DNA of 19,766 nt from contig JAYTCQ010000374.1 in the NCBI GenBank assembly GCA_043736395.1, positions 1 to 19,766 on the forward strand. Direction: 5' to 3'. Shown here in pieces: positions 1 to 6,473 of the stretch (positions within the stretch are counted from its first letter, which is position 1; each line of letters starts with the position of its first letter). The DNA is from JAFDVL01 sp043736395 (GTDB taxonomy: Bacteria > Acidobacteriota > Blastocatellia > RBC074). The notes beneath the pieces are model-generated. The model searched no databases. It had not been told where the DNA came from and saw nothing but the letters and a program-made list of their open reading frames with translations. The position numbers and the translations under genes are program-made.

Positions 1-497
1 TTCCTGACGATCCGGCAATGCTCGAAATGACGAAAAAAGCCCGTGCTGAAATCGGCATCGTCCAGCAAAGAGTTGCCGAAGAAATCGCGGCAGCGCATGC
101 GGCAAACAGCAAAAATATGGCGGCGATTTTTGCGACTTCAGAAACCTGCGCGAAGTGTCATTCGGCAGAATATGAGAAGTGGAAGACTACGCGGCACTCA
201 AACGCATTCGCTGGACTCGAAACCAAAAATCGCACTTTCGATAATGCCTGTGTCGGATGCCATTCGGTTGGCTTTCAAAAGGATGGTTTTATCAACATCA
301 AAGCCACGCCACAATTCGCTAACGTCCAATGCGAATCGTGTCACGGCCCCGGAGCTGCGCACGCCGCGATGCCGAAGAAAGGTGAATACACAACACCTTC
401 TACTCCATCCGCATGCATCACTTGTCACGACCGTGAGAACAGTCCCGATTTTGTTTTTGATAAATATTGGCGTGAAGTTTCGCACGGAAAAAAATGA
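1..497 (+). CDS. Multihaem cytochrome c, C-terminal part (5' end outside window)
   Basis: The reading frame is open from the first bases, with no convincing start, so this is the 3' end of a longer gene. Four CxxCH haem c attachment motifs are visible in the last 120 residues: CAKCH (codons from about 147), CVGCH (about 249), CESCH (about 330) and CITCH (about 414). Extra histidines that could be distal haem ligands follow, such as TTRH and GAAH. The spacing resembles cytochrome c554-type tetrahaem domains. Known for the family: such proteins are exported, and haem is attached outside the cytoplasmic membrane, where they carry electrons. In some bacteria this domain follows a metallophosphoesterase; the helical stretch before the first haem site would fit a linker, but the upstream part is not visible. 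The electron partner is unknown. Confidence 0.85.
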   Translation, partial: PDDPAMLEMTKKARAEIGIVQQRVAEEIAAAHAANSKNMAAIFATSETCAKCHSAEYEKWKTTRHSNAFAGLETKNRTFDNACVGCHSVGFQKDGFINIKATPQFANVQCESCHGPGAAHAAMPKKGEYTTPSTPSACITCHDRENSPDFVFDKYWREVSHGKK

Positions 498-505
498 CAG
501 GAATA

Positions 506-584
506 GACCGCAGATTTGGCGGATTAAGCGGGTTTTCGCTGATCTGATCCGCGTGAATCTGCTTAATCCGCGTCATCTGTGATC
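506..584. repeat. Long intergenic inverted repeat, arms about 39 nt
   Basis: Arms 506-544 and 546-584 are imperfect reverse complements with almost no spacer. The best-conserved core is GCGGATTAAGC on the left and GCTTAATCCGC on the right. Direct quasi-repeats of GATT/AGAT words lie inside each arm. The element fills the gap between two co-directional genes and ends 8 nt before the next ATG. There is no T-run after the stem, so it is not a textbook intrinsic terminator. Confidence 0.8.
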
Positions 585-592
585 TATCAATT

Positions 593-1093
593 ATGAACGA
601 AGAAACTATTATTGAACTACCCGAAGAAATTCCTGATCTCGCCGCTGCCTATCCCGAACTGGCACACCTCAAAGCCGCCAACGAAGCATTGCGCGAACGC
701 GGTCAACATTGGTTATTCTCGACATTCGAGAAAATTTCACAGCCCAATCCAGACCTGCAAATCGGTCAACAGGATTGGCAATTTGAAGTGGATCGAAACG
801 TGATGATCGGCGCACGAATGGGAATCCGTTTTCGTGACCAAACGCTCACCATCGAAGTCGGCTGGCCGCGCGAACAATCCCACGGCATTGTCCCCGATTT
901 AGGCTTAGCCCGCGCCCGTATCAGCCACAGCCCGAACGTCACGATTGATGCGAATTTATTGGATATTTTGACGCTGAGAAAAGAAAAAGATAGTGATGAA
1001 GTGAATTGGTATAAACTGAAAAATAATCAGGTTGGGGAGAAAATTACGGAAGAAGGTTTGCAAGGTTATTTGGCACACTTAACTATTCACTAA
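593..1093 (+). CDS. Uncharacterised 166-aa protein
   Basis: I do not recognise a family. It is an acidic, soluble-looking protein with no signal peptide or membrane segment. The N-terminal 40 residues are rich in Glu, Ala and Leu and look helical. The centre (residues about 60-115) alternates polar and hydrophobic residues with several Trp and Arg, as in a beta-rich domain. The ATG lies 8 nt after the right arm of an inverted repeat and has no Shine-Dalgarno sequence. Codon use looks like the neighbours, and the frame is open with no sensible competitor. It follows the cytochrome gene on the same strand, but nothing shows a functional link. It ends convergently with the serine hydrolase gene, leaving 75 AT-rich bases between the stops. 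Confidence 0.7.
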   Translation: MNEETIIELPEEIPDLAAAYPELAHLKAANEALRERGQHWLFSTFEKISQPNPDLQIGQQDWQFEVDRNVMIGARMGIRFRDQTLTIEVGWPREQSHGIVPDLGLARARISHSPNVTIDANLLDILTLRKEKDSDEVNWYKLKNNQVGEKITEEGLQGYLAHLTIH

Positions 1094-1168
1094 TACTTTA
1101 TTATTTAATGGGTGCATGACAGTAATTGTTATCTTACTTTTACATTACAAACATATTTCTTCCGCTGA

Positions 1169-2650
1169 TCAATCACCTATCCCTAATGGGTTTATGCGTA
1201 ATTTTATTTGCAGGGTTCCTGTCTTTCCAGATTCAATTATTATCTTTTTCCGCTGATATTTCTTAAACCCGTTTGCTTCCACAATAATCTGATAAGTACC
1301 TGCTGGTAATGCAATTTTGAAGTTACCATTCATATCACTTGTTACTTGCTGAAGATTATTTTTATCTTTCAAGACGATTTTGGCCATTGTCACTCTTGCA
1401 TCAACAGGATCAACTACAGTTCCTTCAAGTACTCCTTTTTTATCTGCTTCTGACTGTGACGGTGTTGCTGGAGAAGGTGGTTGTCCATTCAAAAACGGAT
1501 AATAGCCCTCCCACTTCCATGGTGTATATTTATCCTTGATAAGAACTTCCAATAATTCCTTAAAAATGCTGTCGCCATTGCTGCTATTGGACATAAATGC
1601 GATGCCGATTTTTTTATCAGGAAATACTACGAAATGATTTTCCCAGCCGTCGTCGTGACCTTCTTTGAAAAATGCTTTGCCGTATGGCGTTTCAAATAAA
1701 CCAACGCCAATGCCATACGCCAATTTAATCTTACGATTTTCGCTCGTGGTTTCTGTATTGAGCGACGGAAACTGCGCTGCGGAATAAATCTGAATTTGCG
1801 GTTTTAGCATTTCGTTTTTGGCTGCTTTCGTCTGGGCTTTGCCTTGCATGACAGCTTCCAGAAAGCGTGCAAAATCGCTGATCGTCGTATCCATCGAACC
1901 AGCCGCACGGACACTTTTACGCATGTTGTGTCCGACTACTTTTTCTTTTTCGTCGTAACCAATCGTCAGGTCAGCTTTGAATTTCTCGTCCCAGGTCATG
2001 CTTGTCGAAGTCATTCCGAACGGTTTAAAAATGCGGTCGCGCATCATTTCGCCAACATCTTTTTTGGTGACAGTTTCGATCACAAACTGGGCGAGATTAA
2101 TGCCTTCGCCAGAGTAAGCGTAACGCGTTCCCGGCGTGAAATTTATATTTAACTTTTTATCAGGATTCAGAAAAGCAAAGTTCGGAAATCCCGTCGTATG
2201 ACTGAGCAACATTCGCATCGTGATAAGTTTGTAGCGTTCATCAGCGGCGAGGTCTTTATACTTTTCGTATTCGGGCAGCGGCTTCGGCAAGTATTGCTGA
2301 ATCGGCTTGTCGAGATCAATCACGCCTTCAGAGACTAATTGCATCACGAAATAAGCGAATACCGATTTTGTGAAGGAAGCACCGTACATCACAGAATTTT
2401 CAGTCAGCGGCAAATTGGCTTCCTTGTTACGCAAACCGAAGCTTTTGACATAGGCAATTTTGTTATCGTTAAGAATCGCCAGACTCAGTCCTGTGACGTG
2501 CGCTTCACGCATAAGCCGCGTCACCGTTTGGTCAACTTCTGAGGTAGAGATGCGGCTGCCATCAAGCCGTTTGAGATGGATATTTTGTCCAAATGTAGAG
2601 ATCGGCAAAATAAAACTCAACAGGATAACAACTGGTTTGAATGCCTTCAT
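1169..2650 (-). CDS. Secreted serine hydrolase (class C beta-lactamase-like) with C-terminal carboxypeptidase-regulatory-like domain
   Basis: A 493-aa protein. Residues 1-22 form a signal peptide (hydrophobic VVILLSFILPIS, then FGQ). Residues about 35-370 are a beta-lactamase-family (DD-peptidase/esterase) domain: nucleophile motif SFTK at 92-95, a Tyr motif YSG at 179-181, and HDDG at 332-335 in the place of the third (KTG/HxG) motif. After a Pro/Ser-rich linker (391-400), residues about 406-485 (LEGTVVDP, MNGNFKIALPAGTY) resemble the carboxypeptidase regulatory-like beta-sandwich. Family members act outside the cytoplasm as peptidases, esterases or of unknown role; the substrate cannot be read here. 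The start codon shares one base with the stop of the upstream subunit-3 gene (TAATG), suggesting translational coupling. It need not be a resistance enzyme, as most such proteins are not. Confidence 0.9.
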   Translation of the reverse strand: MKAFKPVVILLSFILPISTFGQNIHLKRLDGSRISTSEVDQTVTRLMREAHVTGLSLAILNDNKIAYVKSFGLRNKEANLPLTENSVMYGASFTKSVFAYFVMQLVSEGVIDLDKPIQQYLPKPLPEYEKYKDLAADERYKLITMRMLLSHTTGFPNFAFLNPDKKLNINFTPGTRYAYSGEGINLAQFVIETVTKKDVGEMMRDRIFKPFGMTSTSMTWDEKFKADLTIGYDEKEKVVGHNMRKSVRAAGSMDTTISDFARFLEAVMQGKAQTKAAKNEMLKPQIQIYSAAQFPSLNTETTSENRKIKLAYGIGVGLFETPYGKAFFKEGHDDGWENHFVVFPDKKIGIAFMSNSSNGDSIFKELLEVLIKDKYTPWKWEGYYPFLNGQPPSPATPSQSEADKKGVLEGTVVDPVDARVTMAKIVLKDKNNLQQVTSDMNGNFKIALPAGTYQIIVEANGFKKYQRKKIIIESGKTGTLQIKLRINPLGIGD

Positions 2651-3180
2651 TATTTCACTTCTTCCCCAACATATTCCTTCAAATAAGTATTCCCTTTATA
2701 TTCCATTTCCTGATGGATGCCGATTTTTGAGGTGTAATATCCCCGCGCAGTCCGTTGTTTTAATTCCACAAAAAACTGCTCTTCGGGCAACGTAGGATTT
2801 TGTTCGGATTGCGCCATTTTTGCGACGACGGCTTCGCGTTGTTCGGCGGAGGCTTTCAAAAATAATTTGCCGTGCATCTTCTGGCTGAGGGCGTCAATTA
2901 ATTTTAATCCGGTACGCCATTGTTCACGCGGTTCGTTCGTGAAAGCTTCGGCTAAGCGGGCGTCAATATACGCGGCAACTTTTGCGGCGCGCGCTCCCGG
3001 AGAATGTTCATCTGTTGGGATAATAATTTCCGTTAATTCATCCACCAGTTTAAATTCCTGTGGAGTGAAAAACAGATGCGCTTTCGCTTTAGATTTTGGC
3101 TGACCCAAAACGGGAACGGCTACCGTCGCAGCCGCTGTCGCTTTGAGCATTTCGCGTCGTGTGACTAAATTTTCTTTCAC
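2650..3180 (-). CDS. Gluconate 2-dehydrogenase subunit 3 family protein, Tat signal
   Basis: A 176-aa protein starting at GTG 3180. The open frame runs further upstream to 3390, but that part is antisense-free filler over another gene. GTG is favoured because it overlaps the stop of the upstream small gene by 4 nt (GTGA) and leaves a typical twin-arginine signal: TRREMLK at residues 7-13, then an alanine-rich stretch ending VLGQP. The mature part (FTPQEFKLVDELTEIIIPTD, then ARAAKVAAYID, and near the end GYYTSKIGIHQEM) matches the subunit-3 family. Known members are the small periplasmic subunit of membrane-bound GMC sugar dehydrogenases. No catalytic GMC subunit or cytochrome subunit sits beside it, and the next gene is a serine hydrolase, so its partner is encoded elsewhere or its role has changed. 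Confidence 0.88.
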   Translation of the reverse strand: MKENLVTRREMLKATAAATVAVPVLGQPKSKAKAHLFFTPQEFKLVDELTEIIIPTDEHSPGARAAKVAAYIDARLAEAFTNEPREQWRTGLKLIDALSQKMHGKLFLKASAEQREAVVAKMAQSEQNPTLPEEQFFVELKQRTARGYYTSKIGIHQEMEYKGNTYLKEYVGEEVK

Positions 3181-3356
3181 GAATACCCTTTGTCTCGAAA
3201 CGCGAACAGATAAAGTCCGGCTCCGACGAATGGAATTAATAAAATCAGGACAAGTAAAACTATTTTGGTCGTGAGATCGCGCCGTGAATTCATCACATCC
3301 GAAATCGCGAGGATGTCGAGGATGATGGCTCCAATTGAAAATAAAGTACTGAACAT
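3177..3356 (-). CDS. Small membrane protein, PLDc_N-like (59 aa)
   Basis: A 59-aa protein reading MFSTLFSIGAIILDI at the start and LYLFAFRDKGYS at the end. Two hydrophobic helices (about residues 3-20 and 31-52) flank a short charged loop, NSRRDLTTK. This layout, with the IPFVGAGLYL segment, resembles the phospholipase-D-nuclease N-terminal-like small membrane proteins (PLDc_N). It is too short for many gene finders and is masked by a longer out-of-frame ORF extending from the next gene. Support is strong: an AAAGGAGG Shine-Dalgarno sequence sits 9 nt before the ATG, and its TGA overlaps the GTG start of the subunit-3 gene. It is the first gene of a three-gene overlapping set with the subunit-3 protein and the serine hydrolase. 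The function is unknown. Confidence 0.85.
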   Translation of the reverse strand: MFSTLFSIGAIILDILAISDVMNSRRDLTTKIVLLVLILLIPFVGAGLYLFAFRDKGYS

Positions 3357-3365
3357 AATTGCTAT

Positions 3366-3373
3366 CCTCCTTT
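3366..3373 (-). promoter_or_regulatory. Strong Shine-Dalgarno sequence for the 59-aa membrane protein
   Basis: AAAGGAGG on the minus strand, 9 nt before ATG 3356. It is one of the best ribosome-binding sites in the window, and it decides the reading frame here in favour of the short ORF. Confidence 0.85.
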
Positions 3374-3432
3374 GAATAACTGTTTCTCAAACAGACTACG
3401 AAACAATATGCTCAAGAGTTCATTAAAAACGT

Positions 3433-3527
3433 AGACAGGATTGACAAGATTTGGAACAAGATTGACAGAAAATTTTTGGCTTTGCTCTTAGCCTGTAAAT
3501 CCTGAAAAAATCTTGTCAATCATGTCT
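3433..3527. repeat. Intergenic inverted repeat, arms 20 nt
   Basis: The left arm 3433-3452 (AGACAGGATTGACAAGATTT) and right arm 3508-3527 match at 19 of 20 positions when reverse-complemented. The 55-nt spacer holds further copies of the same words (AAGATTGACAG, and CCTGTAAATCCTG on the opposite sense). It lies between the 3' end of yqeY and the promoter side of the three-gene set; all these genes are on the minus strand. Confidence 0.8.
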
Positions 3528-3536
3528 AAATTTTTC

Positions 3537-3986
3537 CTAACCACCAAGCTTAGCTTTCACTAATCCACTGACAATTTTTCCGTCTACGGCTTGCCCGACC
3601 AGTTTCGCCATCGTGGCTTTCATCACTAAACCCATCTGTTGCGGAGAATTTGCGCCTGTTTCGGCAATGGCTTCTTCGACGCATTTGGCAATCGTCGCTT
3701 CGTCCACAGCGGCGGGTAAATATTCCTCAAGAATTTTCAGTTCGGAGGCTTCTTTGTCGGCTAATTCCTGGCGTCCGGCGTTGGTGAATTGTTCGATGCT
3801 GTCGCGGCGTTGCTTGACGAGGCTCTGCAAAATCTTCATCGCTTCGGCGTCGTCCAGCGGAGCCATTTTCTCAATTTCTTTATTCTTCAGCGCCGTCTTG
3901 GCCATTCGCAAAACTGACAACCGCTCAGCGTCTTTGGCCTTCATGGCAGTTGTAATGTCCTGATTAAATCTTTCAATGGGAGTCAT
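3537..3986 (-). CDS. yqeY: YqeY / GatB-YqeY domain protein
   Basis: A 149-aa protein, close to the usual length of about 148-150. It begins MTPIERFNQDITTAMKAKD and carries the family's features: KDAERLSVLRMAKTALKNKE early, LVKQRRDSIEQF in the middle, ASELKILEEYLP, and a C-terminal MGLVMKATMAKLVGQAVDGK region. This domain resembles the tRNA-binding tail domain of the GatB subunit of tRNA-dependent amidotransferase. The free-standing protein is widespread in bacteria, but its biochemical role is not settled. AAGGA lies 6 nt before the ATG. A period-8 hairpin precedes it, separating it from the co-directional RNB-family gene upstream. Confidence 0.93.
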   Translation of the reverse strand: MTPIERFNQDITTAMKAKDAERLSVLRMAKTALKNKEIEKMAPLDDAEAMKILQSLVKQRRDSIEQFTNAGRQELADKEASELKILEEYLPAAVDEATIAKCVEEAIAETGANSPQQMGLVMKATMAKLVGQAVDGKIVSGLVKAKLGG

Positions 3987-4007
3987 ATTTTTCCTTTATT
4001 ATCGCTT

Positions 4008-4091
4008 TAACGCAAAGGGTCAAGGAGGCAAGGGATCAAAGAAACATAAGTAGAAACCATTGATTCTTTGCCCCTTCGTACTTTTGCGTTA
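4008..4091. repeat. Inverted repeat with arms of four 8-nt units each
   Basis: The left arm 4011-4042 divides exactly into four octamers of form NNCAARGR: CGCAAAGG, GTCAAGGA, GGCAAGGG, ATCAAAGA. The right arm, read on the minus strand from 4088 to 4057, gives four octamers in the same register: CGCAAAAG, TACGAAGG, GGCAAAGA, ATCAATGG. The spacer is 14 nt, and the outer ends are TAACGC/GCGTTA. It lies between two co-directional minus-strand genes, 21 nt before the yqeY start. Confidence 0.85.
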
Positions 4092-4097
4092 AAAATA

Positions 4098-5600
4098 TTA
4101 ACCAACAAGTTCAAAGTTCAAAATTCGCGTCACGGGATCAGCTTCCACAAGTGTTAGTGAAAGATTTTCTCCAAGTGAAACTTCATGTTCGTTAAGTCGC
4201 ATCGCGGTGCCGTCCGGCAAAAGCTGCGCTTCCTTTTCATCCCCGAAAACATTGAGTGGAAGCTTGGTGCGAATCGGAGGATCGGCAATTTGGACGATGA
4301 CAGAATCTTCGCGTAAACCAATGACCAGCGCAGAAAATTTCTCGCCCAGATGTTCCTGCATCAACCGCGCTTCGGCAAAATCTACAATCGCAGTTTCAAG
4401 TTGGCGACTGCGCGTTTCTGCTTCATTCATCACTTGAGGCAAGTTTCGCAGCGCCTCCAGCAACTGCGGTGAAGGTTGATTTCCGTTTGATATTTCAACG
4501 AGTAAATCCAGGACATAACGATCCGCCAAACGACGCAGCGGCGCGGTCACATGCGCGTATGTCGAAGCAATCGCAGCGTGGGACGAATGCTTCGGAACCT
4601 TTCCCTGAAACATCAAATATCGCGCTCCTCCGTTGACCCGCGCTGCCTGTTGCAGCATCACGGAATGAACGGGATTGTGCGGGTTCAGACTCCGTACAAA
4701 TTCATCATAGCGCATTCCTTTTGGCCAGTTGACGTGCAAAGCCTGCGCCGCGAGTTTCAGCATTCGCAATCGATCTTCGCGGGGAGGATCAAGTGTCCGC
4801 AGTAAACCGACTTCGTAAGAAATCATGACCTGCGATGCGCTGATGCCGGTCATCAAAGAAATCTGCGCATTCCAATCTTCGACTTCGGTGGATTCTTCGA
4901 AGGCGAGGCGATAGCCATACAAAGCGGTTGCCCAACGTTGCACCTGTTGCGCGGGAATTCGCAAGCTAATGCCGTGACGTTCGATTTCCAATTGTTGGCG
5001 TTTACGTCCAATTTCTTCCAGCAAAGTTAATGACAGCGACCATTCCTGATTCGACAGATGGCCACTTCCAGCAATAATACGTTCTGCATCTAAATGTCTG
5101 CCGACATCCGGATAGGACAGCTTCGCGCGACTCATGACCAGAGCGCGCGTAATCCCAACTGAAATGACTTCGGCGTGTGCATCGAGTTCAAAATCAAAAA
5201 CGATCGCGGGGCGAATCTGTTGTGGTAACAAGCTGGCCGCGCCTTCGCTAATCGCATTGGGATAGAGCGGAGTTCTCAGATCGGGGCTGTAATACGTGGT
5301 GCCGCGTCGCCAGGCTTCCTGTTCTAAATTACTGTCGCGATCAACCCAAAATCCGACGTCTGCGATGGCGTAGCGAACGTGATAACCGGATGGCAAACGC
5401 GCTGCCCAATACGCCTGATCTAAATCAAGACTGGTTGGCGGATCAATCGTCACGAAAGGCACTTCCTGCAAATTCTCCAAATTCGCTCGTGATGGATTAC
5501 GTTTCGCCAACTGTTGCGATTCTTCTAATAAGGCAGGAGCAAAATCACGCGACAACTGTAAGCTGTCGCGGATATTTTGAAAATCTTGATTAATGCTCAT
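4098..5600 (-). CDS. RNB-domain (RNase II/R family) ribonuclease, short form
   Basis: A 500-aa protein. It starts almost directly with the catalytic RNB domain: TIDPPTSLDLDQAYW at 51-65 holds the acidic cluster (Asp53, Asp59, Asp61), and YAHVTAPLRRLADRYV at 348-363 is the conserved arginine-rich motif. There are no N-terminal cold-shock domains, and only a short C-terminal region (about 420-500) that could be a degenerate S1-type fold. Family members are 3'-to-5' exoribonucleases using two metal ions. In E. coli RNase II the cluster ends in Asp-Asp; here the second is Gln62 (DLDQ). I recall this form from short RNB proteins of other phyla, so activity may be retained. No Shine-Dalgarno sequence is visible, and the ATG lies 7 nt from a hairpin arm. 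Confidence 0.9.
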   Translation of the reverse strand: MSINQDFQNIRDSLQLSRDFAPALLEESQQLAKRNPSRANLENLQEVPFVTIDPPTSLDLDQAYWAARLPSGYHVRYAIADVGFWVDRDSNLEQEAWRRGTTYYSPDLRTPLYPNAISEGAASLLPQQIRPAIVFDFELDAHAEVISVGITRALVMSRAKLSYPDVGRHLDAERIIAGSGHLSNQEWSLSLTLLEEIGRKRQQLEIERHGISLRIPAQQVQRWATALYGYRLAFEESTEVEDWNAQISLMTGISASQVMISYEVGLLRTLDPPREDRLRMLKLAAQALHVNWPKGMRYDEFVRSLNPHNPVHSVMLQQAARVNGGARYLMFQGKVPKHSSHAAIASTYAHVTAPLRRLADRYVLDLLVEISNGNQPSPQLLEALRNLPQVMNEAETRSRQLETAIVDFAEARLMQEHLGEKFSALVIGLREDSVIVQIADPPIRTKLPLNVFGDEKEAQLLPDGTAMRLNEHEVSLGENLSLTLVEADPVTRILNFELVG

Positions 5601-5607
5601 AAGAATT

Positions 5608-5699
5608 GGTGGTCGGTTTGAATGTGTTAAGGCTTTGCTCTTACGTTAAACTTATAACTGGAAAACCGACCACCGACCACCGTTCACTTACCACCGCTC
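5608..5699. repeat. Inverted repeat with five exact heptamer units
   Basis: The arms GGTGGTCGGTTT (5608-5619) and AAACCGACCACC (5663-5674) are a perfect 12-bp match. From 5665 to 5699 the plus strand divides into heptamers all starting AC: ACCGACC twice, then ACCGTTC, ACTTACC, ACCGCTC. It lies between the divergent starts of the RNB-family gene and the DUF3592-like gene, so it cannot be a terminator for either neighbour. It begins 7 nt upstream of the ribonuclease ATG. Confidence 0.8.
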
Positions 5700-5746
5700 C
5701 ATAGTATTACAATTTGATGCCACGGCAAAAATTTGCGTTTTTTCTT

Positions 5747-5775
5747 TTGCAAAAATGTTATTCGGCGTGTATTTT
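5747..5775 (+). promoter_or_regulatory. Possible sigma-70-type promoter
   Basis: TTGCAA (5747-5752), a 17-nt spacer, and TATTTT (5770-5775) each match the consensus hexamers at four of six positions. The surrounding 5701-5810 is AT-rich and has no gene. It would serve the small ORF at 5811 and the DUF3592-like gene. This is a guess from pattern only. Confidence 0.3.
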
Positions 5776-5810
5776 TAATTTAGTTTCACCTAGTTTTTTA
5801 GTTTCCGAGG

Positions 5811-5909
5811 ATGTCCGTAAAAAAATTTGGACAGGATAAAAGCACTGGTTTGGTGAAAGAAACTGGAGACCTCACTCACTTCAAGAAATTTTTCCAGGCC
5901 GAAAGTTAA
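5811..5909 (+). CDS. Possible 32-aa peptide
   Basis: ATG 5811 to TAA 5907-5909 encodes a basic 32-aa peptide (MSVKKFGQDKSTGLVKETGD, ending FFQAES). It has no membrane segment or recognisable family. In favour: it follows a possible promoter, reads cleanly in a gap of more than 300 nt, and uses codons like the neighbours. Against: GAGG touches the ATG with no spacing, and ORFs of this length occur by chance. It ends 27 nt before the DUF3592-like gene, so it could be a leader peptide. Uncertain. Confidence 0.3.
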   Translation: MSVKKFGQDKSTGLVKETGDLTHFKKFFQAES

Positions 5910-5936
5910 CTTAATAAACTATCCCCCTGTAGTTTT

Positions 5937-6473
5937 ATGACAAGTAAACTCATCAGTCTATTTCGTTTTTCACAATTTCCGGTTATTGCGCTTGGATTGA
6001 TTCTGGCAGGAGTCGGATTATTTTTCTGGGGAACTCCGGGGTTGATGCGATCTTTTGGTAATCAAACCTGGCCGAGCGTCAATGGTCGGATTACTGATTC
6101 ACGTTGGCATAATAAAATCATCGGTCAAAGCGCCTTACGTCCCACCTCAAAATTCATTCCGAAGATTGAATATTCTTATTCCGTCAACAGTTCTGAATAC
6201 AAAGGCACGACTGTCAGCCTTGACGCTTTCGAAAGTTTTGACCGGCTGACGGCAAAAACCAAGCTGGAGCAATATGCGACAGGGCGCGAAGTTCAGGTGT
6301 TTTACGATCCAGCGAATCCCAACATCAGTTGTCTGGAACTCGAAAAACCTTCGCTGTTTCATGTCGTAGCATTGATCCTGGGCATCGTCGCTTTCTTTTC
6401 TGCCTTTACGGTCATGAAACAAGCGGTACGCCCGGACACCATAACGCTCACGGCTTCGCCAAGAACTTACTAA
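5937..6473 (+). CDS. DUF3592-like membrane protein
   Basis: A 178-aa protein with a hydrophobic helix near each end (about residues 12-33 and 138-160) and a polar domain between them. That domain carries the hallmarks I associate with DUF3592: WPSVNGRITDS at 45-55, an IEYSYSVNSSEYKG stretch, and YATGREVQVFYDPANPN leading to LELEKPS. The domain probably lies on one face of the membrane, held by the two helices. The function of the family is unknown. No Shine-Dalgarno sequence precedes the ATG. Its last 26 nt overlap the 3' end of the convergent enoyl-CoA hydratase gene, so the two transcripts must be complementary at their ends. Confidence 0.78.
   Translation: MTSKLISLFRFSQFPVIALGLILAGVGLFFWGTPGLMRSFGNQTWPSVNGRITDSRWHNKIIGQSALRPTSKFIPKIEYSYSVNSSEYKGTTVSLDAFESFDRLTAKTKLEQYATGREVQVFYDPANPNISCLELEKPSLFHVVALILGIVAFFSAFTVMKQAVRPDTITLTASPRTY

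Noticed and set aside
43..582. Plus-strand 179-aa ORF overlapping the cytochrome gene
   Set aside because: It is out of frame with four clear CxxCH motifs and continues into an inverted repeat; its composition is not protein-like.
3181..3390. 70-codon N-terminal extension of the subunit-3 protein
   Set aside because: It overlaps a better-supported small gene in another frame and would bury the Tat signal.
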